From Bog-756 sp963841885 (GTDB lineage Bacteria; Actinomycetota; Acidimicrobiia; Acidimicrobiales; RAAP-2): a stretch of 64,000 nt of DNA. This document shows, in pieces, positions 45,515 to 54,226 of this stretch (position 1 is its first letter; every line of letters starts with the position of its first letter). The notes beneath the pieces are model-generated. The model saw only the letters and a program-made list of their open reading frames with translations. It was not told the origin of the DNA and searched no databases. Both the position numbers and the translations under genes were made by a program. The DNA lies in NCBI GenBank assembly GCA_963841885.1, contig CAWJEK010000031.1:1-64000 (forward strand), written 5' to 3'.

Positions 45515-46627
45515 TCAGTCGTAGATCATGACGCCGCGGATGTTGCGGCCCTCGAGCATGTCGGCGTAGCCCTCGTTCACGCCATCGAGGGAGTACGTCC
45601 TCGTCACCATGTTGTCGAGGTCGAGCTGTCCCTGCTCGTAGAGCCGGAGCAGGTGGGGGATGTCGTAGCGGATGTTGGCCGATCCGAACACCGTCCCGAC
45701 GAGCTGCTTCTCGAAGAGGGTCAACCACGTGAGCGACAGGTTGACGGTCGTCTCCGCCATGGGGTGGATGTTGGTCACGACCACCCGTCCCCGCTTGGCG
45801 GTGAGCTGCATGACACTCTCGATGAGCGTCCCGTCCCCCACGCCCATGGTCATGATCACCTTGTCGGCGTTCTTGCCCCAGGTCACCTCGTTGACCAGGG
45901 GGGTCGCCTCCTCGATGCTGGCCGCCACGTGGGTGGCGCCGAACTTGAGAGCCTCGTCGCGTTTGAAGGCGACCGGGTCCACGGCGAAGATCCGCTCCGC
46001 GCCGGCCAGCTTCGCCCCCTGGATGGCCGAGATGCCGAGCCCGCCGATGCCGATGACCACCACGTCGTCGCCCGGCTTGACCTCCGCGGAATAGACGGCG
46101 GATCCCCAGCCGGTCGTCACGCCGCAGCCGATCAGGCAGGCCTTGTCGAGTGGGTAGTGGGGGAGGATCTTCACGCACGAGGCCTGATTCACCACCGTGT
46201 GGTGGGCGAAGGTGCCCAGGCACACCGCGGTGGGGAGATCGATGCCGCTCATCGAGTGATGGCGGTGGGTGCCGTCGTACTGTGTCCCCATCATGAGGGT
46301 CGCACCGACGTCACAGAGGTTCGAGTGGCCCCGGGCACACGACGGACACTTGCCGCAGGCCGGGATGAAGCCGAACACCACGTGGTCGCCGGGAGCGAGG
46401 TCGGTGACGCCCGGACCCACCTCCTCGACCACACCCGCACCCTCGTGGCCGCCGATGATCGGGTAGACCCCCCCGAGGTCCCCCGTGCGGAAGTGCTCAT
46501 CGCTGTGGCACATGCCCGACGCCGCCAACTTGACGAGGACCTCACCGGCCTTGGGCGGATCGAGCTCGATCGTCTCGATCTTCCAGTCCTCGTTCTGTCC
46601 CCACAGGACAGCTGCCTGCGTCTCCAT
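45515..46627 (-). CDS. Zinc-dependent NDMA-type (nicotinoprotein) alcohol dehydrogenase
   Basis: 370 residues, medium-chain zinc dehydrogenase. Catalytic zinc ligands Cys40 (GMCHSDEH) and His61/Glu62 (GGHEG); structural zinc Cys91, 94, 97 and 105; NAD fold GIGGLGISAIQ. Overall sequence matches the NDMA-dependent alcohol dehydrogenases, in which NAD stays bound and electrons leave through an external acceptor, in actinobacteria often mycofactocin (family knowledge). ATG 46627 has GGAGGGA seven bases upstream. First gene of the operon with the encapsulated heme protein and shell. Not itself cargo: no loading peptide at its C terminus (RGVMIYD). Confidence 0.9.
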   Translation of the reverse strand: METQAAVLWGQNEDWKIETIELDPPKAGEVLVKLAASGMCHSDEHFRTGDLGGVYPIIGGHEGAGVVEEVGPGVTDLAPGDHVVFGFIPACGKCPSCARGHSNLCDVGATLMMGTQYDGTHRHHSMSGIDLPTAVCLGTFAHHTVVNQASCVKILPHYPLDKACLIGCGVTTGWGSAVYSAEVKPGDDVVVIGIGGLGISAIQGAKLAGAERIFAVDPVAFKRDEALKFGATHVAASIEEATPLVNEVTWGKNADKVIMTMGVGDGTLIESVMQLTAKRGRVVVTNIHPMAETTVNLSLTWLTLFEKQLVGTVFGSANIRYDIPHLLRLYEQGQLDLDNMVTRTYSLDGVNEGYADMLEGRNIRGVMIYD

Positions 46628-46920
46628 GATCGGTCCCTCCTCGGTCGGGCACCCGCCCGACATCCGTTGCCGATGATCGTGACACATCTGCGACCCATTC
46701 GTCTCCGGGCCGGACCGCCACACCCGGAGACAGGAGCCCCAGAGCCCGTCCCGAGCCACCGGCTGACGCAGAACACCTCAAGTGGGGGGCGGCCGGAACC
46801 GATATCTCCAGGTAACACACGTGTTTGAGGGTGGAACACCTGCGTGACCAGGGGAAGCCGGCCGCCCACATGGCGGCGGCGGGATTCCCGTCGGCGGCCG
46901 AATACGGGGAGGACGACCAC
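46628..46920. promoter_or_regulatory. Divergent region between encapsulin operon and AftB-like gene
   Basis: 293 bases that must carry the promoter of the dehydrogenase-cargo-shell operon and that of the glycosyltransferase. An inverted repeat aacac-ac-gtgtt (46814-46825) overlaps TAACAC, a possible -10 for the plus-strand gene. No further structure seen. Confidence 0.35.
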
Positions 46921-48803
46921 ATGACGGCCTCACCGGACCTCCTGGTCAGGGAGGAGGAACTGGACGACAGGCCCACGCTCGGCCAGCCCCGCCGACCCGA
47001 GCACGCGCCCCGGCCCCGGCCGGGCCGCCGTCCCCTCCATCTCGGGCAGGTGGCCGTCCTGGCGGCCCCGGTCATCGCCCTGGCCGTCCTCGCCTGGACC
47101 AACCGGTCGATGTACTACGACGGCTACATCTACCTCCACGTGGTGGCGAACATCCTGGCCGGGCACGGGCCGGTGTTCAACCAGGGTCAGCGCGTCGAGG
47201 CCTTCACCAGTCCGGTCTGGACCGCCATCCTGTGGGCGTTCGCCGTCGCCACCGCGTTCCCCCTCACCGACGTCGCCGTCGACCTGGGTGTACTGCTGAC
47301 CGCCGGCGGTCTGGCTCTGGCCGTCCTGGGCTCCACCCGACTGGCACGGCGGGCCGAACCGGGCACCTTCGTACTCCCGATCGGGGCCATCGTGTTCATG
47401 GCCGTTCCCGCCGTCTGGTCGCTGGCCACGCTCGGACTCGAGACCGGGCTGGTCTTCTTCTGGACGGGCGCCTGTCTCTGCCTCCTCGTGCGATGGGCGG
47501 CCACCGACGGACAACGCCCGCCGGCGTGGTGGATCGTGGTGCTCGGCATCGGACCGCTCATCCGCCCCGAACTGGGCGTCGACAGCATGGTCTTCATCGG
47601 CACCCTGATCCTGGTGGACCGCGCCGGCATCACCCGCGGCGACCGGGCCCGGATCGTGGCCTGGGCCGTGGTGCTGCCGCTCGCCTACGAGGTCTTCCGG
47701 ATGGGGTACTTCGGAATGCTGGTGGCCAACACGGCGGTAGCCAAGGAGGCGTCGCTGCCCCGGGCCTCACGCGGCTTCCACTACTTCACCGACTTCACGA
47801 GCACCTACTGGCTCATCGTGCCCGCCCTCTGTCTCGTGTTCGGGGCGTACACACCGCTCGCCAGCTCGCTGCGTCGCACCATCGGTCATCGTCGGAATCT
47901 GGCGGTCCTGTTCGCCCTGCCGATGGCCGGACTCCTCAACGCGGCGTACATCGTCGTCATGGGCGGCGACTACATCCACGGCCGTCTGCTCGTCGCCCCA
48001 CTGTTGGCCACCTGCGCCCCGGTAGCCGTGGTGCCGGCCACGCGCCGTTTCGCCATCTCGTTCCTGATCATCCCCTGGGCCCTGCTGTGCAGCTTCACCA
48101 TGCGCACCACGGACGGCTCGCCCTTCTCGACGTCCACCATCACGAACTCCGCCGACGGCGACGGCCTCATGGCGAACGCCTCGACCTGGGCCGCCCAGGC
48201 GCCCTTCTCCCGACCGTCGAACCTCACCGGCACCTGGGTGCAGTTCAACGTGGCGCAACCCCCGGTCCGACTCACGGGGCCCGTGACGTCGGGCCCCGCG
48301 CAGCCGGTGGTGGCCACCGCCCAGATCGGCGAAAACCCGTATCTGCTCGGCACCCGTGTCCGGATCCTCGACCTCCTCGGACTGGCCGACCCCCTGACCG
48401 CGCACCTGCTGCTGAGCCGGCCGGGTGACTTCGTCGGTCATGAAAAGCCACTTCCGACCCCGTGGGTCGCCGCGCTCCTGACCCCACCGGGCGCCTCGAC
48501 GGCGCAGCTCGGTCGCCTCCAGGCGGAGCGCCCCGAGCTGTACACCCCGCTCATCCCCCCGGTGACCGGCCGTGCCCTCGACATCGAGACCGCCTGGGCC
48601 CGGGCGGATCTGGCCTGTCCGGCGATCGCGGCGGTGGAGTTCGGCCCCGACCGTCCGCTCACCGTGTCCGGATTCTTCTCGAACATGTTCCATTCGCTGC
48701 ATGACACCACCGTCAGGATCCCCCCGATCCCGAGACGGCGTACCACCAGTTCTGCGGGACGGGGACTCCGGCCTCGGTCCGGGTGATCGAGGCCGGGTCG
48801 TGA
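46921..48803 (+). CDS. GT-C membrane glycosyltransferase, AftB-like (frameshift near C terminus)
   Basis: About 627 residues. Polar N terminus, about ten helices, and a C-terminal extracytoplasmic domain. The first loop reads YYDGYIYLHVVANILAGHG and VFNQGQRVEAFTSPVW, the pattern of mycobacterial AftB-type arabinofuranosyltransferases (an acidic pair followed by a GERVEGYTSPLW-like motif). A missing G near 48725 breaks the end; restoring it gives IPPDPETAYHQFCG and a stop at 48801-48803. Likely uses a polyprenyl-phosphate sugar to modify an envelope glycan or glycolipid. ATG 46921 has GGGAGGAC upstream. Sugar identity is inferred from family only. Confidence 0.75.
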
Positions 48804-48933
48804 CGGGGAGGCCGCCGGTCGCTCACCGGGTCCCGGACCGCGCATGGGGCGACCGCCCCTTCCATCCCCCCGGCACGGAAGGGGCGCCACTACCGTTGTG
48901 ACCGGCTGGTTTTCCGTAGCGAAAGGAACCGAG

Positions 48934-49506
48934 ATGCCGACAGATCCTGAAGTGGTGGTGGTGCAGGGCGGAGTACCGAGCAAGGTGGTGTGGCAGGTCG
49001 AACTCCTGGTGGGGGTGGTCACCCTCGGCCTCGGCCTGGCCCTGGCGTTCCACCCGTCTACATCGTTGAGCGTGGTGTGCGTATTCATCGGCGCACTCCT
49101 CATCCTCGGTGGGATCTTCCATTTCATCCGGGCACTCGACCACGACGAGCAACACCGGGCCTGGGTGGCGGTCGCCGGACTCCTCGAGGTGGTGATCGGT
49201 GTCGTGATGATCCGCCATCTCGATCTGACCAAGGCCGCCATCGGCCTGCTCATCGGCATCGTCTGGATCGTCCAGGGGGTCGTCGCCCTGCTGGGCGGCT
49301 TCATGGGTGGCGCCCGGGGGGTCCGGGGCTGGGCCATCGCCTTCGGCCTGATCAGCCTGGCCGCCGGGATCGTCGTCGTGTCGGTCCCGTCCAGTTCGGT
49401 CAACGCGCTGGCCACGCTGCTCGGCATCTGGTTCATCGTGATGGGCGTCTTCGAGCTCGTCGGTGGTTTCGTGCTCCGATCCGAACTGAAGAAGGCCACC
49501 GCCTGA
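48934..49506 (+). CDS. DUF308 / HdeD-like six-helix membrane protein
   Basis: 190 residues with six helices in two-helix repeats, each with the Gly-rich pattern of the HdeD/DUF308 family (LLVGVVTLGLGLALAFHP, VAGLLEVVIGVVMI, LISLAAGIVVVSVP). In enterobacteria HdeD helps in acid resistance; in actinobacteria the role is unknown. ATG 48934 preceded by GAAAGGAACC. A small hairpin (atcggg-ctcga-cccgat, 49506-49522) follows the stop directly. Confidence 0.82.
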   Translation: MPTDPEVVVVQGGVPSKVVWQVELLVGVVTLGLGLALAFHPSTSLSVVCVFIGALLILGGIFHFIRALDHDEQHRAWVAVAGLLEVVIGVVMIRHLDLTKAAIGLLIGIVWIVQGVVALLGGFMGGARGVRGWAIAFGLISLAAGIVVVSVPSSSVNALATLLGIWFIVMGVFELVGGFVLRSELKKATA

Positions 49507-49561
49507 TCGGGCTCGACCCGATGGCGATCCGTGAGCTCCACTGACGACGGGGGAGGCGCGG

Positions 49562-50500
49562 GTGCACGAGGGATTCCGGGAGCGGAAGGAGGCCCGTCAC
49601 CAGGCGGCCGCCGAGCACGAGTGGCAGGCCCATCACGACTCGTACGTGGACCTCATCGACACGGCCCGTACGTTCACCGGACTAGCGGCCTCCGACGGCC
49701 TGCTGCTGGGCCCGGGCGAGACGGTCTTCCTCCATGTCGACGGATGCGCGCTGGTCGAGGACCGTCGGGGGCCGGGGACCTACGTGGGCCACTCCCAGGG
49801 GATCTCGGTGCCCGTGGCCCGGATGGGGGGGCGCCAGATCCGCTACCGCGTGGGAGCGACCAGAGGTCACTACGTCCAGGGCACACCCACCCCCACGGCC
49901 ATCGACACCGGGACCGCCGTGATCACGTCGTCACGGGTGATCTTCCAGGGGTCGAAGCAGACCCGGGAGTGCCCGTTCGCCAAGCTCATCGGCTACCGGC
50001 ACGATGACGACGGCAGCACCACCTTCTCCCTCGCCAACCGGGCCAAGCCGGTCACCGTGCACTACGGGACCACGGTGGCCCCGACGTTCGACTTCCGTCT
50101 CGAATTGGCCCTCGCCCACTTCCGCAACACGGTCGACGAGCTGGTGGCGGGACTCGAGGCCGACCTGGCGGCCATCGACTCGGCCCGGCCCGTTCCGTCG
50201 GACCCCGTCGTCACGCCATCGGCCCACCGACCGGTCGGGCCCGAAGGCGACGCGCCGTCACCTTCGGGCAACCCCGCCTCCGCCTCGCTTCCCGACGGAG
50301 CACCCACACTTCCTCCCGAGACACCGGCACCCCTCCTCCTCCTCCACCTCCGGCGCCTCCACCACCTCCGCCTCCTCCGCCGCGCCACCGTGGCCGCCGG
50401 TTGGTACCCGGACCCCTGGGGAGCCGCGCCGCTGCGGTGGTGGGACGGCCGGGCCTGGTCCTGGCAGACGACGGCACCCGGGCCGGCACCGCCCTCCTGA
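49562..50500 (+). CDS. DUF2510-domain protein with N-terminal conserved region
   Basis: 312 residues. The first 215 residues are a soluble domain (ARTFTGLAASDGLLLGPGE, AVITSSRVIFQGSKQTREC) of a kind often found with DUF2510. The last 25 residues are a clear DUF2510 motif, AGWYPDPWGAAPLRWWDG. Between them, about 260-285, the frame reads Leu/His/Arg-rich, while the adjacent frame would give a run of prolines. Since Pro-rich linkers are normal there, paired frameshifts may exist in this CT-rich tract. GTG start. Function unknown. Confidence 0.7.
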   Translation: MHEGFRERKEARHQAAAEHEWQAHHDSYVDLIDTARTFTGLAASDGLLLGPGETVFLHVDGCALVEDRRGPGTYVGHSQGISVPVARMGGRQIRYRVGATRGHYVQGTPTPTAIDTGTAVITSSRVIFQGSKQTRECPFAKLIGYRHDDDGSTTFSLANRAKPVTVHYGTTVAPTFDFRLELALAHFRNTVDELVAGLEADLAAIDSARPVPSDPVVTPSAHRPVGPEGDAPSPSGNPASASLPDGAPTLPPETPAPLLLLHLRRLHHLRLLRRATVAAGWYPDPWGAAPLRWWDGRAWSWQTTAPGPAPPS

Positions 50501-50587
50501 GCCGCCCACTGGACAGTCCGAGCACCGCTATGGCAGCGTCCTCGCCGACGACCGCTCGGTCGTCACGGTGGGGAAGGGGAGTCGTAC

Positions 50588-51138
50588 GTGGGCGACGAGA
50601 CACTCGAGCAGGAACTACAGGCACTGATCGGCCAGCCGGTCGGCCGGGGTGGCCCGTCCGTCGCCCCCGATCCGGTGAACCAGCCGATGATCCGCCACTG
50701 GACCGCCGCGTTCGCCGACGCCAACCCCGTCTACGTCGATCCCGACGCGGCCGCCGACTCCCGCTTCGGTGGCATCGTGGCCCCACCGCTCATGCTCCAG
50801 ACGTGGACCATGCCGACCCCCACCCTGGCCGGGATCGCCGAACGCGGAGGTTCACCGGTCGAGATCGAGGGCGAGACCGCACTGTCGGTGCTCGATCGGG
50901 CCGGGTACACCGCCACGCTGGCCACCAACTCGGAATTCGAGATCCTGCGCTACCTGCGCCTCGGAGAGGTGGTGACGTCCGAGACCGTCTTCGACCGATC
51001 TCGCAGGAGAAGCAGACGCGCATGGGACGGGGACGGTTCGTGACCTGGGTGACCACGTACACGGTGGAGCCCGACGAGGTGGTGGGGCGTCAGACGTTCC
51101 GCATCCTCAAGTTCGATCCGTCCGGAGCACCCGCATGA
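50588..51138 (+). CDS. MaoC-like acyl-CoA dehydratase, ChsH2-N-terminal type (one frameshift)
   Basis: About 183 residues after restoring one base near 50992 (gives VFDSISQEKQTR). Hot-dog fold: IRHWTAAFADANPVY near residue 37, IVAPPLMLQTW, then VGRQTFRILKFDP at the end. This matches the N-terminal, non-catalytic half of ChsH2, which pairs with ChsH1 as the enoyl-CoA hydratase for the short steroid side chain. The DUF35 half of ChsH2 that binds the aldolase Ltp2 is absent here. GTG start. The stop overlaps the next gene (ATGA), supporting a heteromeric enzyme. Confidence 0.75.
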
Positions 51139-51560
51139 GCCCCGTCCGCTTCGCCGAGGTGGCCGTGGGGGACCGTCTCCCGACCCTCGAGATCCCGATG
51201 ACCGCCACCCTCATCGCGGCGGGCGCCATCGCCACCCGCGACTTCATGCCCGTCCACCACGACCGCGACTATGCGGCCCGCCAGGGCGCGCCGGACATCT
51301 TCATGAACATCCTCTCCGACACGGGCTACTGCTCCCGGTTCCTGACCGACTGGGGTGGCCCCGACACCATGGTGCGGCGACTGGCCGTCCGCCTCGGTGT
51401 CCCGGTCTTCCCGGGGGACACGCTCGCCTACACCGGAGAGGTCACCGGACGGTCGACCGGCGACGGCGAGGGAGTGGTCGAGGTGGCGTTCCGGGCCGCC
51501 ACGGGCCTCGGCGACCACGTGTCCGGCACGGCCACCATCACCCTTCCCCTCGACCGGTGA
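51135..51560 (+). CDS. MaoC-like hydratase subunit, ChsH1 type
   Basis: 141 residues, single hot-dog domain. The hydratase motif appears as ATRDFMPVHHDRDYA (Asp/His catalytic pair region), and APDIFMNILSDTGYCSRFLTDWGGP is close to the ChsH1 signature in actinobacterial steroid side-chain degradation. Expected to form an alpha2-beta2 enzyme with the overlapping upstream gene. The steroid substrate is inference from family likeness; no other cholesterol genes lie in the window apart from a possible Baeyer-Villiger enzyme. Confidence 0.8.
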   Translation: MSPVRFAEVAVGDRLPTLEIPMTATLIAAGAIATRDFMPVHHDRDYAARQGAPDIFMNILSDTGYCSRFLTDWGGPDTMVRRLAVRLGVPVFPGDTLAYTGEVTGRSTGDGEGVVEVAFRAATGLGDHVSGTATITLPLDR

Positions 51561-51623
51561 CCGACGACGACCGCTCCCGGCCGGGCGGCGCCGGGCGCTC
51601 CGGGATTCCGGCAGACTGACGCC

Positions 51624-52499
51624 ATGACCGACTGGACCGCCGTGGCCAACCGCAACGCCCGCTCGGTGCAGACCACCGTCGGCTGGATCTTCTGGGACCC
51701 GGGGGCGGTGGCGCGCTATCAGGCCGCCGGCCTGCCCGAGGGATTCGCCGGGCCACTCGGCTACATCGCCTCCCGATGCGCCCCCCTGGCCCCGGCCGGT
51801 CCCGAAGCGGTCACGGCGGCCTTCGGGTCCATCAGCCCGCTCGGCATCGGTGCGGTGTTCGACCTCCTCGACGAGCACGGCTTCACCCGCATGTGGGAGG
51901 CCCGCGACGAGGCGGTGCTGGAGGGCCTCGGGACCTACACGCCCGAGCTGCTCGACACCCTGGCCACCATGGGTCCCGGTCTGTGGGAGGTGGTGGACGC
52001 CCTTCCCGTCGTGGGCCGCGTGTTCTTCGGTGCCCATCTGCGCATGCCCCGGCCGATCCATCCGTCCCTCTCGGGCTGGCACGCGGTCAACTGCCTCCGG
52101 GAGTGGCGGGGTGACACCCACTGGGCGCTGGTGGTGTCCGCCGGGTTCACCCACGCCGAGGCGTCCATCCTCCACAACGCCTGGCTCGGCTACGAGGACG
52201 ACTGGTTGCCGCTCTCCCGGGGCACCACCCCCGAGGCGCTCGAGGCCGGTTGGCGGGCCCTGGCGGGAAAGGGCCTGGCCCGTCATCGCACCGTCACCGC
52301 CGAGGGCGTCGGCTTGCGCCAGCGGATCGAGGACGACACCGACCGGCTCACCGCGCTCCCGTGGGAGCTCCTCGGGGAAGAGCGCTCGATCGAGTTCGCC
52401 GAGCGGTTCGAACCGGCGTGCGAGGAGCTGCTCCGTCGGGTGGACGAGACGGCCGGGCCCAACTACCAACCCGCGTCGCGGGTGCGGACAGCTCGATGA
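51624..52499 (+). CDS. SCO6745-like family protein
   Basis: 291 residues, mostly helical with many Trp. It resembles the actinobacterial SCO6745/SalK-like family: ARSVQTTVGWIFWDPGAVARY at the N terminus, YIASRCAPL, HPSLSGWHAVNCLREWRGD, and HAEASILHNAWLGYEDDWLP. Members have been given HTH-like domain labels, but no DNA-binding role is established. ATGA overlap with the SDR gene downstream. Confidence 0.78.
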   Translation: MTDWTAVANRNARSVQTTVGWIFWDPGAVARYQAAGLPEGFAGPLGYIASRCAPLAPAGPEAVTAAFGSISPLGIGAVFDLLDEHGFTRMWEARDEAVLEGLGTYTPELLDTLATMGPGLWEVVDALPVVGRVFFGAHLRMPRPIHPSLSGWHAVNCLREWRGDTHWALVVSAGFTHAEASILHNAWLGYEDDWLPLSRGTTPEALEAGWRALAGKGLARHRTVTAEGVGLRQRIEDDTDRLTALPWELLGEERSIEFAERFEPACEELLRRVDETAGPNYQPASRVRTAR

Positions 52500-53340
52500 C
52501 GGATCCGGCGCCCGGCCGCCGGGCCCTCGTGACGGGCGCCACCCGGGGCATCGGGCGGGCCACGGCGCTGGCACTGGCCGCCACGGGCTGGGACGTGGCC
52601 GTCACCGGCCGGACCGCCCACCGGGGGGAGGGCCGCGACGACTCCGACACGGGCGGCGGACGGCCGCTGCCCGGAAGCCTGGAGGAGACCGGTGACGCCG
52701 TCCGGGCCGCCGGCCGGCGGTCACTCGAGCTGGTGGCGGACCTGCACGACCACGATGCCCTGCGGGCCGCCGTCGACCGCGTATGGTCGAGTGGGGAGGG
52801 GTCGACCTACTGGTGAACAACGCCGTCGACACCGCCCCCGGCAGCATGGTTCCCATCCTCGAGCTGGGCGTCGCCCAACTCGAGGCGAAGCTGGCGGCCA
52901 ACGCCGTCGCCCCCTTCGTCCTGATCCAGACCGTGCTCCCGGGCATGCTGGCCATGGGGCAGGGCACCATCGTCGACGTGACCTCCCATACGGCGACATC
53001 CGATCCCCCCGGACCGGTGGGCCAGGGCGGCTGGGGCGTGGCCTACGCCGCCTCCAAGGCGGCGGCCCACCGCTTCGCGCCCCTGCTGGCCGTCGAACTG
53101 GGGGACCGCGGGATCCGGGCGTACAACCTGGATCCCGGCTACGTGGAGACCGAGCGTCAACTGGTCAACGCCGCCGCCCTCGGCCTGGTCGGGCACTACC
53201 AGGGCGCGCCGCCGTCGGCGCCGGCCGCCGCCATCGCCTGGATGGTGGACCACCCCGAAGCCCTCGAGAACGGCCAGACCGTCCGCGGCCTCAAACTGGC
53301 CCTGGACGAGGGACTCCATCCCGACTGGCGCCCGCCGTGA
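52496..53340 (+). CDS. Short-chain dehydrogenase/reductase (one frameshift)
   Basis: About 281 residues once one missing base near 52782 is restored. Rossmann cofactor motif TGATRGIG at residues 14-21, NNA in LLVNNAVDT, catalytic Ser in DVTSHTAT and Tyr/Lys in YAASKAAAH, then DPGYVETE. An Arg after the first strand (TGRT) suggests NADP(H). Substrate unknown. ATGA overlap with the SCO6745-like gene; its stop overlaps the glutaredoxin GTG. Confidence 0.85.
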
Positions 53341-53650
53341 CGGCACCGGCCCCGACGGAGGTCACCGTCTACTGGCGCCGCGGGTGCCCGTACTGCGCGT
53401 CGCTGCGACGGCGACTGCGGCGGGCCGGACTGCCCACCGTGGAGGTCGACATCTGGTCCGATCCCGAGGCGGCGGCCTTCGTGCGGGAGCATGCGGACGG
53501 CAACGAGACGGTCCCCACCGTGGACATCGCCGGGACCGTGCTGGTCAACCCGCCGGCGGGCCGCGTCGTGGAGCTGGCCGCGGCGCGTCGGTCACATCGC
53601 CGGCACGCCGGCCGGGGCGAGCCGGTTCCGGCGCCGCCACCGTCGATTGA
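53337..53650 (+). CDS. Glutaredoxin-like protein (mycoredoxin type), end uncertain
   Basis: Thioredoxin-fold redox protein of about 80-105 residues: VTVYWRRGCPYCASLRRRL with active-site CPYC, then VPTVDIAGTVLVNPPAG (cis-Pro after TVP). In actinobacteria such proteins often reduce mycothiol mixed disulfides. In the opened frame no stop occurs before the opposite-strand VOC gene, so a one-base loss near 53590 is assumed, giving the stop at 53648-53650, 8 bases before the VOC stop. GTG start in the SDR stop. Confidence 0.75.
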
Positions 53651-53658
53651 CGCCGCCC

Positions 53659-54135
53659 CTAGACGTCCGTCACGACGTAGCGGGTGGCGGGTGTGCCCGG
53701 GGGGTGGGTCACCCCGGGCACGGCATCCGGGTTCCGCACGCAGACCTCACCCTCGAGGCCGTCCGGATCGCGGAAGAAGATGCTCAGCACGGGACCGAAG
53801 TCCGTCACGAACGAATCGGCCGCCCCCCGGGCCATGAGTCGGTCCCGGATGGTCTCGAAGGCCTCCGTGTCGGCGGCCTGCAGCGCGAAGTGGTCGAGCC
53901 GCCCCCTGCCGAACATCGGCACCTGGCGGTCGGCCTCCGTATTGCCGGTGATCTGGAAGACGTTGAGCTCCGCCGACTCGCCGACCCGGATGATCGACAG
54001 CCAGACGGCGTCGTTCCCGTCGATCTCGGGAGCGTTGCGCACCACCTCGGCGTCGAACACCTCCTCGTAGAAGGCGTGGAGACGGGGGGCGTCGTTGGTG
54101 AGGGTGGCGACATGGTTGAAGCCGTCGGTCAGCAT
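53659..54135 (-). CDS. VOC family protein (glyoxalase-like)
   Basis: 158 residues. Two paired beta-alpha-beta-beta-beta units: FNHVATLTNDAPRLHAFYEE at the start with a metal-site His, RLDHFALQAAD in the middle, and FFRDPDGLEGEVCV at the end with the metal Glu. Fits a metal-dependent lyase, dioxygenase or resistance protein of this superfamily. ATG 54135. Convergent with the glutaredoxin gene and divergent from the alkylsulfatase. Confidence 0.82.
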   Translation of the reverse strand: MLTDGFNHVATLTNDAPRLHAFYEEVFDAEVVRNAPEIDGNDAVWLSIIRVGESAELNVFQITGNTEADRQVPMFGRGRLDHFALQAADTEAFETIRDRLMARGAADSFVTDFGPVLSIFFRDPDGLEGEVCVRNPDAVPGVTHPPGTPATRYVVTDV

Positions 54136-54226
54136 GGGAGACTCCCGGGTCGGAGGTCGGTGGCGTCGTACCAGCGTAGGACGCCACCGGTCCCGGGTCC
54201 GCCGCGGGGTCTGGGAGACTGCCGCC

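Noticed and set aside
52807..53346. Minus-strand frame of 179 codons opposite the SDR gene
   Set aside because: It overlaps a conserved SDR core (NNA, YxxxK) on the plus strand and shows no protein-like motifs.
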